DNA of 64,000 nt from Pseudomonas oleovorans subsp. oleovorans (GTDB lineage: Bacteria; Pseudomonadota; Gammaproteobacteria; Pseudomonadales; Pseudomonadaceae). Position 1 is the stretch's first letter; every line of letters starts with the position of its first letter. The stretch lies in the NCBI RefSeq assembly GCF_002197815.1, contig NZ_NIUB01000022.1:1-64000 (forward strand), given 5' to 3'. Of this stretch, positions 1 to 7,570 are shown piece by piece. The translations under genes and the position numbers were made by a program. Below the pieces are notes generated by a model. The model did no database searches. It was not told the origin of the DNA and was given only the letters and a program-made list of their open reading frames with translations.

Positions 1-213
1 CCGTGCTGTGGTCACGTCAGCGCAGACAACCGCAAGACCCAGGCACAGTTCCTGTGCGTGCAGTGCGGCTATGCGAACAACGCTGACGTGGTGGGCGCAA
101 TCAACGTGCTTCGCCGTGGTGAGGCACGCCTAAGCAACGAAGGGCTGGACGTAGCCCGGTTAGCCTGTGAAGTGAACGGCGCTGTAAAGCCGTCAGCAGC
201 AGGAACCTGTTAG
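1..213 (+). CDS. tnpB: TnpB-family RNA-guided nuclease, C-terminal end only (cut by window edge)
   Basis: The open frame enters from the window edge and encodes the last 70 residues of a TnpB/OrfB protein of IS200/IS605-type elements. Visible are a Cys-Gly-His at the start, the conserved SADNRKTQAQF stretch, a CVQCG knuckle that completes the four-cysteine zinc ribbon, and the NNADVVGAINVLRRG helix carrying the last RuvC-like acidic residue. TnpB is a transposon-encoded endonuclease guided by an RNA made from the element's right end. Whether the upstream part is intact cannot be judged. The sequence after the stop looks like the right end of the element. Confidence 0.9.
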   Translation, partial: PCCGHVSADNRKTQAQFLCVQCGYANNADVVGAINVLRRGEARLSNEGLDVARLACEVNGAVKPSAAGTC

Positions 214-287
214 CCGAGCAAACGGCTAACGCCTGTAAAGGAATCCCCCTCCTGAGCGGACACCGCGAAGGTGGGGGAGGATGTCAA
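1..287 (+). mobile_element. Right end of an IS200/IS605-family (IS1341-like) insertion element
   Basis: The tnpB 3' end is followed by a hairpin at 209-230 (GTTAGCCG / CGGCTAAC), then a C-rich and a G-rich arm (245-252 and 272-280) and the terminal GGATGTCAA at 279-287. That order (hairpin, then a GAGGATGTCAA-type end) is usual for this family. The left end lies outside the window. A small gene begins within ten bases of the putative end, so the insertion may have replaced the upstream region of that gene. Confidence 0.7.
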
Positions 288-290
288 AAG
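150..290 (+). ncRNA. Candidate omega RNA (TnpB guide scaffold)
   Basis: In IS200/IS605 elements the TnpB guide RNA overlaps the 3' end of tnpB and runs out through the right end, so the flanking DNA supplies the guide. The hairpin at 209-230 and the paired C-rich/G-rich arms before base 287 fit such a scaffold. The 5' boundary given is a guess. If correct, the guide would start at about base 288, in the leader of the next small gene. Confidence 0.4.
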
Positions 291-293
291 ACA

Positions 294-521
294 TTGAATA
301 CAGAGGCAAAAGAGGCTGACGAGGAATTGGTTGAGGATGACGAATTCCAGCTCGATAAGCGTCGCATCTACGAGGCTGAAAAGATGTGCGCTGGGGCTGC
401 TGCGTATCTGTTGAAGGCTGGCAGGCCAACGATAGGAATGCGCTACGCGATGATTACCGGAAGTGTTTCCCCGGATCACTGGAGCGAGGCAGAAAGCCTT
501 GTGATTGACCCCGCAGGCTGA
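294..521 (+). CDS. Small acidic hypothetical protein directly after the insertion element
   Basis: 75 residues read from a TTG start. The N-terminal third is rich in Glu and Asp, followed by a more ordinary Ala/Tyr-rich part (KRRIYEAEKMCAGAAAYLLKAGR). I do not recognise a family. Because it starts only seven bases after the presumed element end, the native start and promoter may have been lost, and the frame could be the remnant of a longer gene. The coding look of residues 20-70 supports it being real. Confidence 0.5.
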   Translation: MNTEAKEADEELVEDDEFQLDKRRIYEAEKMCAGAAAYLLKAGRPTIGMRYAMITGSVSPDHWSEAESLVIDPAG

Positions 522-561
522 TGGCGACTCAGCCTGCGAGGATAGATGGCAGACATTCAAC

Positions 562-921
562 TCACTGCTGAGCGCCCTTCTCTCCACCCAGCAGCTTGCT
601 TTCAACTTGCTGCACTACATCGTGATGCACGGTCGGAATGCCGGTGTCTTGCTGTTCGATGTGGTAGCGGTTGTAGAGCAATAGAGCAGGTTGCTCCACG
701 CACCCCTTAGATGAGTCGCACTTCGAGGGCTGCTTTTGTCGCACGGGCTCTTTCTGTATGCACTCAATAGTAGAGAGGCGTGCATTGCATTCGAACCCGT
801 CCAGGCGCAGATCATTAACCAGATTTCGTGTTGCCGGGCTCGGATCGGCAATCCAGCTGCTTGTGCAGCCGGCGATGAGAGCGCACAGCGCGATAGCGTA
901 GAAGTTGCGGTGCAAGGCCAT
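562..921 (-). CDS. Small lipoprotein, function unknown
   Basis: 119 residues. An N-terminal signal segment ends in the lipobox LIAGC near residue 19, so it should be exported and lipid-anchored. The mature part holds several further cysteines (FECNA, IECIQ, SKCDSSKGC), which could form disulfides in the periplasm. A Shine-Dalgarno-like TTGGAGAA lies directly before the start on the minus strand. No family recognised. It is flanked by the insertion-element region and by a gene-poor stretch with inverted repeats. Confidence 0.75.
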   Translation of the reverse strand: MALHRNFYAIALCALIAGCTSSWIADPSPATRNLVNDLRLDGFECNARLSTIECIQKEPVRQKQPSKCDSSKGCVEQPALLLYNRYHIEQQDTGIPTVHHDVVQQVESKLLGGEKGAQQ

Positions 922-1188
922 TTCTCCAAGAGCAGATTCGCTTTCACGCTAATATCTGTGCCCCCGAATTTCCACCCAAGGCAATGCAGTTGCTCCCTAT
1001 CCCATGAGAAAATCGGGGCAGATCAATACATCAAGCTTTCTGAGATTACCAAGGCAGTCTCGGACAACCCAGGCGTGTTCCGACAGCTTCGTGAACTGCT
1101 TGATAGTGATCGGTCGGTGTCCGATTGCCAGTTTCGCGTTCTTCAAGCGGCAACTGGCATCTACTGAGTGAAAAATGGCGCTGGTATT

Positions 1189-1206
1189 ATCCGCGCATGC
1201 GCGGAT
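1189..1206. repeat. Window-wide palindrome, copy 1
   Basis: Perfect 18-bp palindrome ATCCGCGCATGCGCGGAT built on the 14-bp core CCGCGCATGCGCGG. Intergenic. Confidence 0.9.
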
Positions 1207-1485
1207 TGATCTGGCGGATCGATAAGTCATGCCCAATAGCTAATCCGCTATTCATGTTGCAATAGCTTTACCGGCTCACGCGCTTCTATGTGAAATCTTG
1301 CAGGGCTACCTCCTGTGGAAATCTCAGATTTCACGTAGGAGCGTGGCTATGCAGCCATTATTAGGCGCATTCAAGGCTGAATATTCATGAATTTCAAAGA
1401 GTTGCGAGCTGTCGCGCCTATTCAGCCGTCCTCGCGACTGGCTGCGCTTTATTGGGCGAAGATAGGTCGAAAACCTATCGATTTC

Positions 1486-1499
1486 CCGCGCATGCGCGG
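1486..1499. repeat. Window-wide palindrome, copy 2
   Basis: Perfect 14-bp core CCGCGCATGCGCGG, about 300 bases from copy 1, in the same gene-poor stretch. Confidence 0.9.
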
Positions 1500-1620
1500 A
1501 TATATCAGCGATGCTAATCAATCGCTTGCTCTGAAATAAAAACATAAATCAGGCATTGGCGATGACACTGCATTTGCTGTTGTGGAATGCCAGCTCCTAG
1601 AAGCAGCCTGAGAAATTTCT

Positions 1621-2010
1621 ATGTGTGATGACAGCCCAACATATACCGAACGAGTCAGGGCTTGGCTGAAAGAGCATGAGCCTACCGCTGATCAAATTCA
1701 GGAGGCCTACACCAAAATGCTCACCTTGCTGGCCAAAAACCCGAGCCAACAAGGGCCTGACGCGGATACATGCTTGGAAACCCTGGTGAACGCCTATGGG
1801 CGGGCAGGAGGTGAAGTCGATGATCTTCTGTCTGTCGATGGACAATTGAAGGCTGAGCAGTCGCTAAGTCAACCTGAGCATTGCGCGCTCGACCCGAGCC
1901 CTCTCTATGAGGTCAGCGACGGACCAGCGGAAGCGCTCCCGGCTCCGCAGAAAATGGAGCTATTCAAGCAGCTCAAGCGGCAGTTTGGTGCCAAGGCGAT
2001 GACAGCCTGA
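1621..2010 (+). CDS. Hypothetical protein, soluble, acidic
   Basis: 129 residues, no signal peptide or membrane segment. Residues 1-85 look helical (ERVRAWLKEHEPTADQIQEAYTKMLTLLAKN), followed by a Pro-rich linker and a basic tail (KLMELFKQLKRQF-like helix). No family recognised. It ends immediately before a convergent gene on the other strand, so the two stops are back to back with no terminator space between them. Confidence 0.65.
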   Translation: MCDDSPTYTERVRAWLKEHEPTADQIQEAYTKMLTLLAKNPSQQGPDADTCLETLVNAYGRAGGEVDDLLSVDGQLKAEQSLSQPEHCALDPSPLYEVSDGPAEALPAPQKMELFKQLKRQFGAKAMTA

Positions 2011-2289
2011 TCATTCCGGCCTGCGCCCTCTCAGCTGTTCTACTGGCAGTGAGGGCGCATGCTCAGCCTCAACAAAAATATCCGCGTCGAAGAACTCCAC
2101 TAGGTCTTGCAAGGCCTGCTCTTTGAGCAGTGCGGCTAACGGCGGGTTGTTCGAGCGAATTTCACGCCATGCCTTTTGTTTGAGTTCTTGCGGAAGGCTA
2201 GTCAGCCGTACCAACTTCTCCGCGCCCTCAAAGACTTTTACAGGGACTGGCCAGCTGTCCAGGCCAGACTGTGAGTTCAAATCTTCCAT
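2011..2289 (-). CDS. Hypothetical protein, 92 aa
   Basis: The start at 2289 is chosen because a very strong GGGAGGGG ribosome site precedes that ATG; an upstream ATG at 2304 would add five residues. The protein is soluble with a helical middle (PQELKQKAWREIRSNNPPLAALLKEQALQDLVEFFDAD is the most conserved-looking part, given here only as its ends: PQELKQ to FFDAD). No family recognised. Confidence 0.6.
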   Translation of the reverse strand: MEDLNSQSGLDSWPVPVKVFEGAEKLVRLTSLPQELKQKAWREIRSNNPPLAALLKEQALQDLVEFFDADIFVEAEHAPSLPVEQLRGRRPE

Positions 2290-2409
2290 ACCCCTCCCGT
2301 TCACTCCTGTATTTGAGGGGATATTCCTCTGGTGTGCATGCCAACTCGACGGACTTACTCGTTATGCTCAGGCCGGCGCCTTCGCCTGGAGGCGATAAAG
2401 GAGTTGGGT

Positions 2410-2778
2410 ATGATCGCTGTAATTGCTACTCGGGAGGCCAAGTCAGCATTCCACTACACGTTGTTGTTGAATCAGTCTGGCTATCAGACCCTTGCGGTGA
2501 GAGAAACTGCCCCCCTATTGAGTTGCATCCAGCACCCCATGTCATGTCTGCTGTTGTTGGAAGACGGGTTCATGGAGAACACGTCAGCTCACGCTCTAAT
2601 CAACCTCATACGCAGCATTCCAGGTCCGAAGTCATCTATCCCGATTTTGCGGGTTTGGAAGGGTCCAATCCTCGCGAACGGGAGTGAAAGCGGTGCGCTT
2701 GCAACCATAAGTGCCCCGGTCACTGGCGCGGCCATGGAGAGCGCACTGCGGAGCCTGGGGTTGAGCAGGGCAGGATAG
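2410..2778 (+). CDS. Degenerate receiver-like (REC fold) protein
   Basis: 122 residues. The ATG at 2410 is preceded by an AAAGGAG site, so I prefer it to upstream starts. The layout follows a response-regulator receiver: a beta strand MIAVIAT, a helix, LLLLEDGF where a receiver has its phospho-Asp strand, then a helix LINLIRSIPG, a strand IPILRVW, and APVTGAAMESALRSLG where a receiver has the Lys-Pro loop and last helix. The acidic pocket, phosphorylatable Asp and Lys all appear missing, so it would be a pseudo-receiver used for binding. First gene of a five-gene co-directional run to 5022. Fold assignment is by eye. Confidence 0.5.
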   Translation: MIAVIATREAKSAFHYTLLLNQSGYQTLAVRETAPLLSCIQHPMSCLLLLEDGFMENTSAHALINLIRSIPGPKSSIPILRVWKGPILANGSESGALATISAPVTGAAMESALRSLGLSRAG

Positions 2779-2788
2779 GCACGACCAC

Positions 2789-3445
2789 ATGCAAAAAATC
2801 ACCTTCACCGCTCTCGCTGCGGCTCTGCTGGGAGGCTGCGCCTCTGCGCCGCCTGAGCCGAATATTTCCTCGTATACCTACGACTCCAAAGCCCACTCTG
2901 GGACTGTTGTCGTTACCGAAAAGCACTACTCCAGCGATGCGCTCGCGTGCGAGCCGAAATGGCGAGAAGGGGAGGTGTATCAACCGACTGGTCTTCCCCC
3001 GATGGGCCGTGACACATTCAAGGTCAGCATTGAAATCGAGGCTGATCGTGAGGGCGATGAAGGGTACAACTTCAATCGCTATTCCATTGATGTGCCACAA
3101 GGCCTGGGCTCTCGCGTTTTGGCGAGAGACTTCCAGCGTCAGAAGACCTTTATGCTTGGCGCCGAGTCGAACGGTCTGGTCCAACAGGGGGAGCTTTTCG
3201 AGTTCCCCGAGGGTTTCTATCTCCGCGTCTCTCGAACCGCAGTTCAAGGGTCTGAATTTGTAGCCTGTATCGGGATTGATCACATGTACGTGCTCGACTC
3301 CGAGCTACAGTCGTCGGTCAACCCGCCCGTTTACCTCGACCGCGTTGTGATTCCGTTTGCCATGGAGCTGGAAAATCAGCCGGTTAAAGTCTCGTTCGGC
3401 AACAAAATCCAGCACAACGCCGAAATCCGAGTCCTTCCCAAATGA
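2789..3445 (+). CDS. Lipoprotein, function unknown
   Basis: 218 residues. Signal segment with lipobox LLGGC at residues 13-17; the mature protein starts at Cys17. The rest is beta-rich and soluble with two later cysteines (ALACEPK, VACIGID), consistent with a periplasmic or outer-membrane-attached domain. It lies 10 bases after the pseudo-receiver gene and overlaps the next gene by four bases (ATGA), so it is probably translated as part of one operon. No family recognised. Confidence 0.75.
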   Translation: MQKITFTALAAALLGGCASAPPEPNISSYTYDSKAHSGTVVVTEKHYSSDALACEPKWREGEVYQPTGLPPMGRDTFKVSIEIEADREGDEGYNFNRYSIDVPQGLGSRVLARDFQRQKTFMLGAESNGLVQQGELFEFPEGFYLRVSRTAVQGSEFVACIGIDHMYVLDSELQSSVNPPVYLDRVVIPFAMELENQPVKVSFGNKIQHNAEIRVLPK

Positions 3446-3786
3446 ATGCCAGCGTGATCAAGCTCAACCAGCAACGCCTCTATATCGAGCTTCCAGCGCC
3501 CATGGTTCATGATCTGCTGGCCGATATGGTCACTCGCTACGAGAGCTTTTTCACGTTTGCTGAACCGTCATACCCAGAAGGGCAGCCGGCTCTTCTTTTC
3601 AAGGCCCTGTCGGAAGGCTTTGGACTCCCAGCCTGCGGTGAGTCTTTAGGCCTTGAGGTTATCGACCTAGCCGCCTTGAAGGTCCAATCGAAGGGGGCTC
3701 CTGATCCGCGCTGGAAAGACCTCCATGTCGGGCGGATTCTTGCCGCTGCCTTCGCAAGCACTATAAATCGAGCACAGGAGCAGTAA
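3442..3786 (+). CDS. Hypothetical cytoplasmic protein, 114 aa
   Basis: The start overlaps the stop of the upstream lipoprotein gene (ATGA), and its own stop overlaps the next start (TAATG), which points to translational coupling. No signal peptide; mixed alpha/beta composition with a C-terminal helix LHVGRILAAAFASTINRAQ. Family not recognised. Confidence 0.65.
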   Translation: MNASVIKLNQQRLYIELPAPMVHDLLADMVTRYESFFTFAEPSYPEGQPALLFKALSEGFGLPACGESLGLEVIDLAALKVQSKGAPDPRWKDLHVGRILAAAFASTINRAQEQ

Positions 3787-4250
3787 TGCGCTTACAAGCA
3801 CTTATTCTGAGCTTCGTGGCAGGTACGGCTAACGCCGCCAGCCTGGAAGTTGCCGTATCGGAGGGGGGCAACGAACCCCTGAAATTCAGCTATCCGCTGA
3901 CGGATGATCGCCAGACACTCGATCTTCGAGACGCTGGCCGTTACACAGTCGCGATCAAGGACAAGGCCCGTGGCAAAGAGATTTGCCGCGAGGCTGAGTA
4001 CCGCACCGGCATGGTGATGACTCTGCGCCGTGTAGAAAGCGAAGACCCCGACAGCTACAAGGTTGAGGTCGTGGGGCAGGTTTCGAACCTCAAGGGTATC
4101 GAGCGAAAGGAGCAGCTGGGATGCGGCGTGAACATGCAGCCTGTCATCGAGAATGCAGCCTTTTCTGACACATCGGTACTTGTTGCGGGTAAGCCCAAAG
4201 TGCTGGTCGTGGACGGGAAAACTACGTTGTTACTTACCGTGAAGGAGTAG
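3786..4250 (+). CDS. Exported periplasmic protein, function unknown
   Basis: 154 residues. A Sec-type signal peptide ends at about residue 18 (FVAGTANA). The mature part is beta-rich with two cysteines (KEICREA and LGCGVN) that could pair. The C-terminal end (VLVVDGKTTLLLTVKE) has the pattern of an edge strand in an immunoglobulin-like or secretin-associated domain, but I cannot name a family. Coupled to the previous gene by a one-base overlap of stop and start. Confidence 0.65.
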   Translation: MRLQALILSFVAGTANAASLEVAVSEGGNEPLKFSYPLTDDRQTLDLRDAGRYTVAIKDKARGKEICREAEYRTGMVMTLRRVESEDPDSYKVEVVGQVSNLKGIERKEQLGCGVNMQPVIENAAFSDTSVLVAGKPKVLVVDGKTTLLLTVKE

Positions 4251-4254
4251 TCGC

Positions 4255-5022
4255 ATGAGCAAGTGGACCTACGCCAGGATTGATCGAAATGAACTAGGCC
4301 AAGTCCACTGTGTTTTTTGCAACAGACCCCTCCGAAGTGGACGCCTGATCGTCCTGCGTGACGATTCAGGCGTCGAGGCATTTGCTGGCCCGTCCTGCGC
4401 CAAGACTCATGTTGGTGCGCCCTCTGAGCCTGTCCTCGATCTTTCCAGAATGGCGATGCTATTGGTCGTTCGAGGTGAGGCGCCTGTGCGTGGTGGGGCC
4501 GGCAACGACCCTGACGATGAAACGCTGCGCCCAGAGCCTGCTCGCCCGCGCCCTGGCGGTAAGACCGAGCCTGATGAGGTTGCTGATTACCTTCGTCTAA
4601 GGGTTGAGCACATGCAGGGTTTCACCGGGAATGCCACCCATACGCTACGCGAATTTCACAGGCAGTTGTCTTCGGAGGCTGGCCTAGGGCGCGACGCCAG
4701 ACTCTACGTTGAGCGGTTGTTGGCGAAGTCGAAGAAGTCGAACACCATCTTCTCCTACAGGAATGTGGAGCGCTGTATTGGGGCGGCCTACTGGCTGCGG
4801 GTCGCAATCGAGAACACAAAGCCGGAGCGCAGAGAGTTCCTGGAGCGATTGCTGGGCAGCCTACAAGAATACTGGCGCCTGACCTCAAAGCAGATCGAAG
4901 CTCTCAATCGCTGGGGGGAGGGCGTGCGCAAAACCATCAAGGATTACCCGATTCTCGATGTTGGCGCATTTAACGGAGTTCAGGCCCCGCGCCAAGCGCA
5001 ATCTCAGAACAGCAGCAGCTGA
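4255..5022 (+). CDS. Hypothetical protein with an N-terminal zinc-finger-like cluster
   Basis: 255 residues, soluble. A CVFC pair at residues 19-22 and a later GPSC followed by KTH suggest a small treble-clef-like metal site in the first 60 residues. A Pro/Asp-rich linker follows, then a helical domain from about residue 105 to 235. It starts four bases after the previous stop and is the last gene of the 2410-5022 run. It may bind nucleic acid, but that is inference only. Confidence 0.6.
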   Translation: MSKWTYARIDRNELGQVHCVFCNRPLRSGRLIVLRDDSGVEAFAGPSCAKTHVGAPSEPVLDLSRMAMLLVVRGEAPVRGGAGNDPDDETLRPEPARPRPGGKTEPDEVADYLRLRVEHMQGFTGNATHTLREFHRQLSSEAGLGRDARLYVERLLAKSKKSNTIFSYRNVERCIGAAYWLRVAIENTKPERREFLERLLGSLQEYWRLTSKQIEALNRWGEGVRKTIKDYPILDVGAFNGVQAPRQAQSQNSSS

Positions 5023-5333
5023 TTTTGATGCCGCCGCTCGGCGTTAGGCTTTTGGGTATAGAACTGCCGATAGCCCATGAGGTTGAACCGAGCTTCGCAG
5101 CCTTTGCAGATGATGAAGTTCTGGATATTGCCGAGGTCCGCAGGGTCAACTGGTGCGCGAGGCGCACTGATAATCACCTCTCGGCAAAGAGCTTGAACCG
5201 GCGATTTGCGAGAGCGACGAGTATCCAGGCATAAATGGACGACCCCGCTGTGGAGCGCAAAGGCAACATGGGTGTCGTTGTTCATAAGGCTGTTGGCCGG
5301 GCTTTCTGTCCACTCAATTCTAACGACCAGCAC
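5004..5333 (-). CDS. Hypothetical small protein with a CxxC motif
   Basis: 109 residues read from GTG; an internal ATG at 5285 would give a shorter form. The C-terminal third (IICKGCEARFNLMGYRQF) looks like coding sequence, with a CKGC metal-knuckle motif. The frame converges on and overlaps the end of the upstream plus-strand gene by 19 bases. No good ribosome site is visible, so existence and start are uncertain. Confidence 0.4.
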   Translation of the reverse strand: MLVVRIEWTESPANSLMNNDTHVAFALHSGVVHLCLDTRRSRKSPVQALCREVIISAPRAPVDPADLGNIQNFIICKGCEARFNLMGYRQFYTQKPNAERRHQNQLLLF

Positions 5334-5438
5334 CAGGGTAGTAACCCGAACTAGCTACCTTTGCTTGCATGTTGGGTGGCGGCGTATAGGGGTGTTGCTG
5401 GATAGTGTTGGTTCGTTGTAACGACTGAGCCTATTGGC

Positions 5439-6824
5439 ATGCAACCCATCATCCACTTCTATGACGCCCAGTACATTGGTACGCCTGCGCTTGGTCAGCT
5501 GGTAGCGTTTGACTCGCTGGTCTGTACAGAGTCCGATATTCGTCGCTACTCAACCCGTATCAGGTTGAGGCAAGACGTGTCATTCAGCCCTCAAGCGATA
5601 GAGCAACTGGACTGTTACGATCAGGACCTGGGGGCAGGGGAGACTGAATACGAATGGTCGAGAAAGGCCCAATCGTTATTCGGAAGCCCTGCCACCCTTC
5701 ATGTCGGCCTAGGCAATACGTCTTCGCTCGACAACTACATACGCTTTGCTCTGTACAGGTGCCTCAGCACGCTGCCCAACACGGAACTCCCATCGGGCGC
5801 TTACTACCTAGATTTGCTGACCGTAAGTCGTGCCTTGTCTCTACTCCGGCCCGAAACTGACCCCCATAAACTGCCGGCGCAGTGGAATGATCAACGTCGC
5901 CGCAATTACGTCCTCGGCAAGTATGGGGATTTTTCGGGTGCAGAATGCGTGAAAGAGTTCGCCGGCTCATTAGCTGGCGCTAATCCGGGGATGTTCGCGC
6001 ACGCTATCGCGCATTCATCCCCTGGACAGATTGCCTCGCTTTGCGGGCTTATTGACGGTCAGGTCGAAAGCCTTTCGACATTGAAGCCTGTATTCATATG
6101 CCACGAACAGCTGATGGCGCCAAACCAGTTCGGTGTATTCCTTGCTCTGGGGACTGACCCTCAGTATCGAAACATCGTGTACATGATTGACCTTCAATGC
6201 GATCTTTCCGAGCTGATCGAGGACGCTGGCGAGTCAGTAGCAAGGTTCATCAGGTCAGAGGCCGGCGAGATTCACAAGCCAGTTGTCCGTGTGAATTTCA
6301 ATAGAATCCCTTTCGTAAGCCCCCTCGGAGTAGTTGATCGATCAACCGCAGCCCGATTGGGCATCGATCCGACTTTGATTAAGTCACGGGTTGCTCAGCT
6401 GCAAAACCAGCCCGAACTCTGCTTGGCTTTACTCGAAGTGTCTGGAGCATCAGGTGCAAGCTTGGTTGCGGACCCGGACTTCCAGCTTTACGGAGCAGAA
6501 TACCTCGCGCCCGACAAAGCTCTCTTGAGCAATCTGCATCAGGCGTCCCCGGACGAATGGGGAAGTCTGCTGATACACGCGCATGATGCTCGTATCACTG
6601 CTCTCGGCGAGCGTCTGATCAGGCGCTGTAAGCCTGCACTATTAAGTAAGAGCGAAATGCAGGCATGGGGTGCGCATTGCGCTAGCCGGCTTCTTGGTAG
6701 AGGGGAGCCGTCCCGTTTGCAAGCCACCAAAGACTACTGCTCGAATGTGGCTGGCTGCCCAGCCAACCCACTTGGGATGCGTACTGCTGCAAAGCACTGG
6801 TTACATACGACAGGTTTGGAATGA
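5439..6824 (+). CDS. Exonuclease I (SbcB)-like protein, probably catalytically inactive
   Basis: 461 residues, close to the ~475 of E. coli exonuclease I, and collinear with it by eye. The N-terminal FYDAQYIGTPAL matches the FHDYETFGTHPAL ExoI motif; a WDLLDV-like segment appears as YYLDLLTVSRALSLLRPE; later blocks match MVDLAGDISPLL (here MIDLQCDLSELI), VHINKCPVL (VNFNRIPFV) and RLGI followed by an NPQV/NQPEL helix. Family members use Asp and Glu of DxE, a central Asp, and His plus Asp of HxxxxD. Here Glu is Gln11, the central Asp position is unclear or shifted (Asp98), and the last Asp is not present after the His. It overlaps the next gene by four bases. A role as decoy or binding protein is inference. 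Confidence 0.7.
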   Translation: MQPIIHFYDAQYIGTPALGQLVAFDSLVCTESDIRRYSTRIRLRQDVSFSPQAIEQLDCYDQDLGAGETEYEWSRKAQSLFGSPATLHVGLGNTSSLDNYIRFALYRCLSTLPNTELPSGAYYLDLLTVSRALSLLRPETDPHKLPAQWNDQRRRNYVLGKYGDFSGAECVKEFAGSLAGANPGMFAHAIAHSSPGQIASLCGLIDGQVESLSTLKPVFICHEQLMAPNQFGVFLALGTDPQYRNIVYMIDLQCDLSELIEDAGESVARFIRSEAGEIHKPVVRVNFNRIPFVSPLGVVDRSTAARLGIDPTLIKSRVAQLQNQPELCLALLEVSGASGASLVADPDFQLYGAEYLAPDKALLSNLHQASPDEWGSLLIHAHDARITALGERLIRRCKPALLSKSEMQAWGAHCASRLLGRGEPSRLQATKDYCSNVAGCPANPLGMRTAAKHWLHTTGLE

Positions 6825-7570
6825 GCCCAGCTATCACGTTTGATCCGTTTGCGACGATGCCCTTCACCGGGTACATCGATGACGCCACAGGAAGACAAGA
6901 ACGCTATCTGTCGCTGGCGCACTTTGTCCACTCTGAGAGGCTGTCCGGCGTGGATGAGCGCTATCGGAAGTACCTTCTCAACCTGGATGATCCCGAGCTG
7001 TTCCGACTGGAGGTGGATGGGGTTGGCTTCACTGGTGGCGACCGACCTGATTGGGAAGCCCTCCGCCCGCGCCTTATGTATGCAGGCATCTACATGCAGG
7101 CGCTTTCCAACCGCGAACACTATGGACAGCTGATCACTAATGCGGCCCAGCTATCAATTGCGCATTGCTCATTCAGCTCAGATGCGGCCCTTGCCATGGG
7201 GCAGTTCATTGACGACTTGCAGGCCCCCCAGGACAAGCTCAAGGTCGTGTTTCTTGGTGGGTGCGTTGATCAGGATTATGTATCCAGTTGCCTGGAGGTT
7301 ATCTTCGCTAAGCGCGCCCCCCAGTGCCTGCTCGCTTTGGAGGATGACGGGTGTGCGTCAGGCATTTCGACTTTTGCGCGACGCCAGGGCAGCCCGTTCT
7401 CAATGCTCAGCTCATCGCTGAGTGAGCAGGCGCTAGCAGAGAGCATCAGGCTGCGCTGTACGCATGTTTTCCACTTTGTCGGGCAGAATGATTCCGCCCT
7501 CAATAGCGGCGTGATCGCATTGCTTCGAAATTCTGGCGTAACCGTGAGCCCCATAGCGCCTAAGCCATGA
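6821..7570 (+). CDS. NADAR/YbiA-like N-terminal domain with a second alpha/beta domain
   Basis: 249 residues. Residues 1-125 line up by eye with the NADAR (DUF1768, YbiA) fold: LSLAHFVHSERL falls where YbiA has TSEHYFQAQKF, and RPDWEALRPRLMYAGIYMQ where it has KNWESVKEQVMRRALRAKF. Known NADAR enzymes remove ADP-ribose from modified bases or process riboflavin intermediates; the Glu of SEHY appears as Ala here, so activity is doubtful. Residues 135-245 look like a Rossmann-type domain (KLKVVFLGGC, a Gly-rich loop, HVFHFVGQND), possibly SLOG-like. Coupled to both neighbours by four-base overlaps. The domain calls need profile searches. Confidence 0.45.
   Translation: MSPAITFDPFATMPFTGYIDDATGRQERYLSLAHFVHSERLSGVDERYRKYLLNLDDPELFRLEVDGVGFTGGDRPDWEALRPRLMYAGIYMQALSNREHYGQLITNAAQLSIAHCSFSSDAALAMGQFIDDLQAPQDKLKVVFLGGCVDQDYVSSCLEVIFAKRAPQCLLALEDDGCASGISTFARRQGSPFSMLSSSLSEQALAESIRLRCTHVFHFVGQNDSALNSGVIALLRNSGVTVSPIAPKP

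Larger units (their letters stand above)
1168..1620. other. Gene-poor stretch with inverted repeats
   Basis: No convincing gene. It contains two copies of the window-wide palindrome (1191-1204 and 1486-1499), an inverted repeat GTGAAATCT / AGATTTCAC (1290-1298 with 1326-1334) and a short hairpin GATAGGT / ACCTATC (1461-1479). The density of inverted repeats suggests a regulatory or maintenance region. Confidence 0.5.

Noticed and set aside
736..1167. A 143-codon plus-strand frame overlapping the lipoprotein gene, whose last 60 codons look protein-like
   Set aside because: The first half is antisense to a better-supported gene. A shorter form from a GTG at 958 is possible, but no ribosome site or family supports it.
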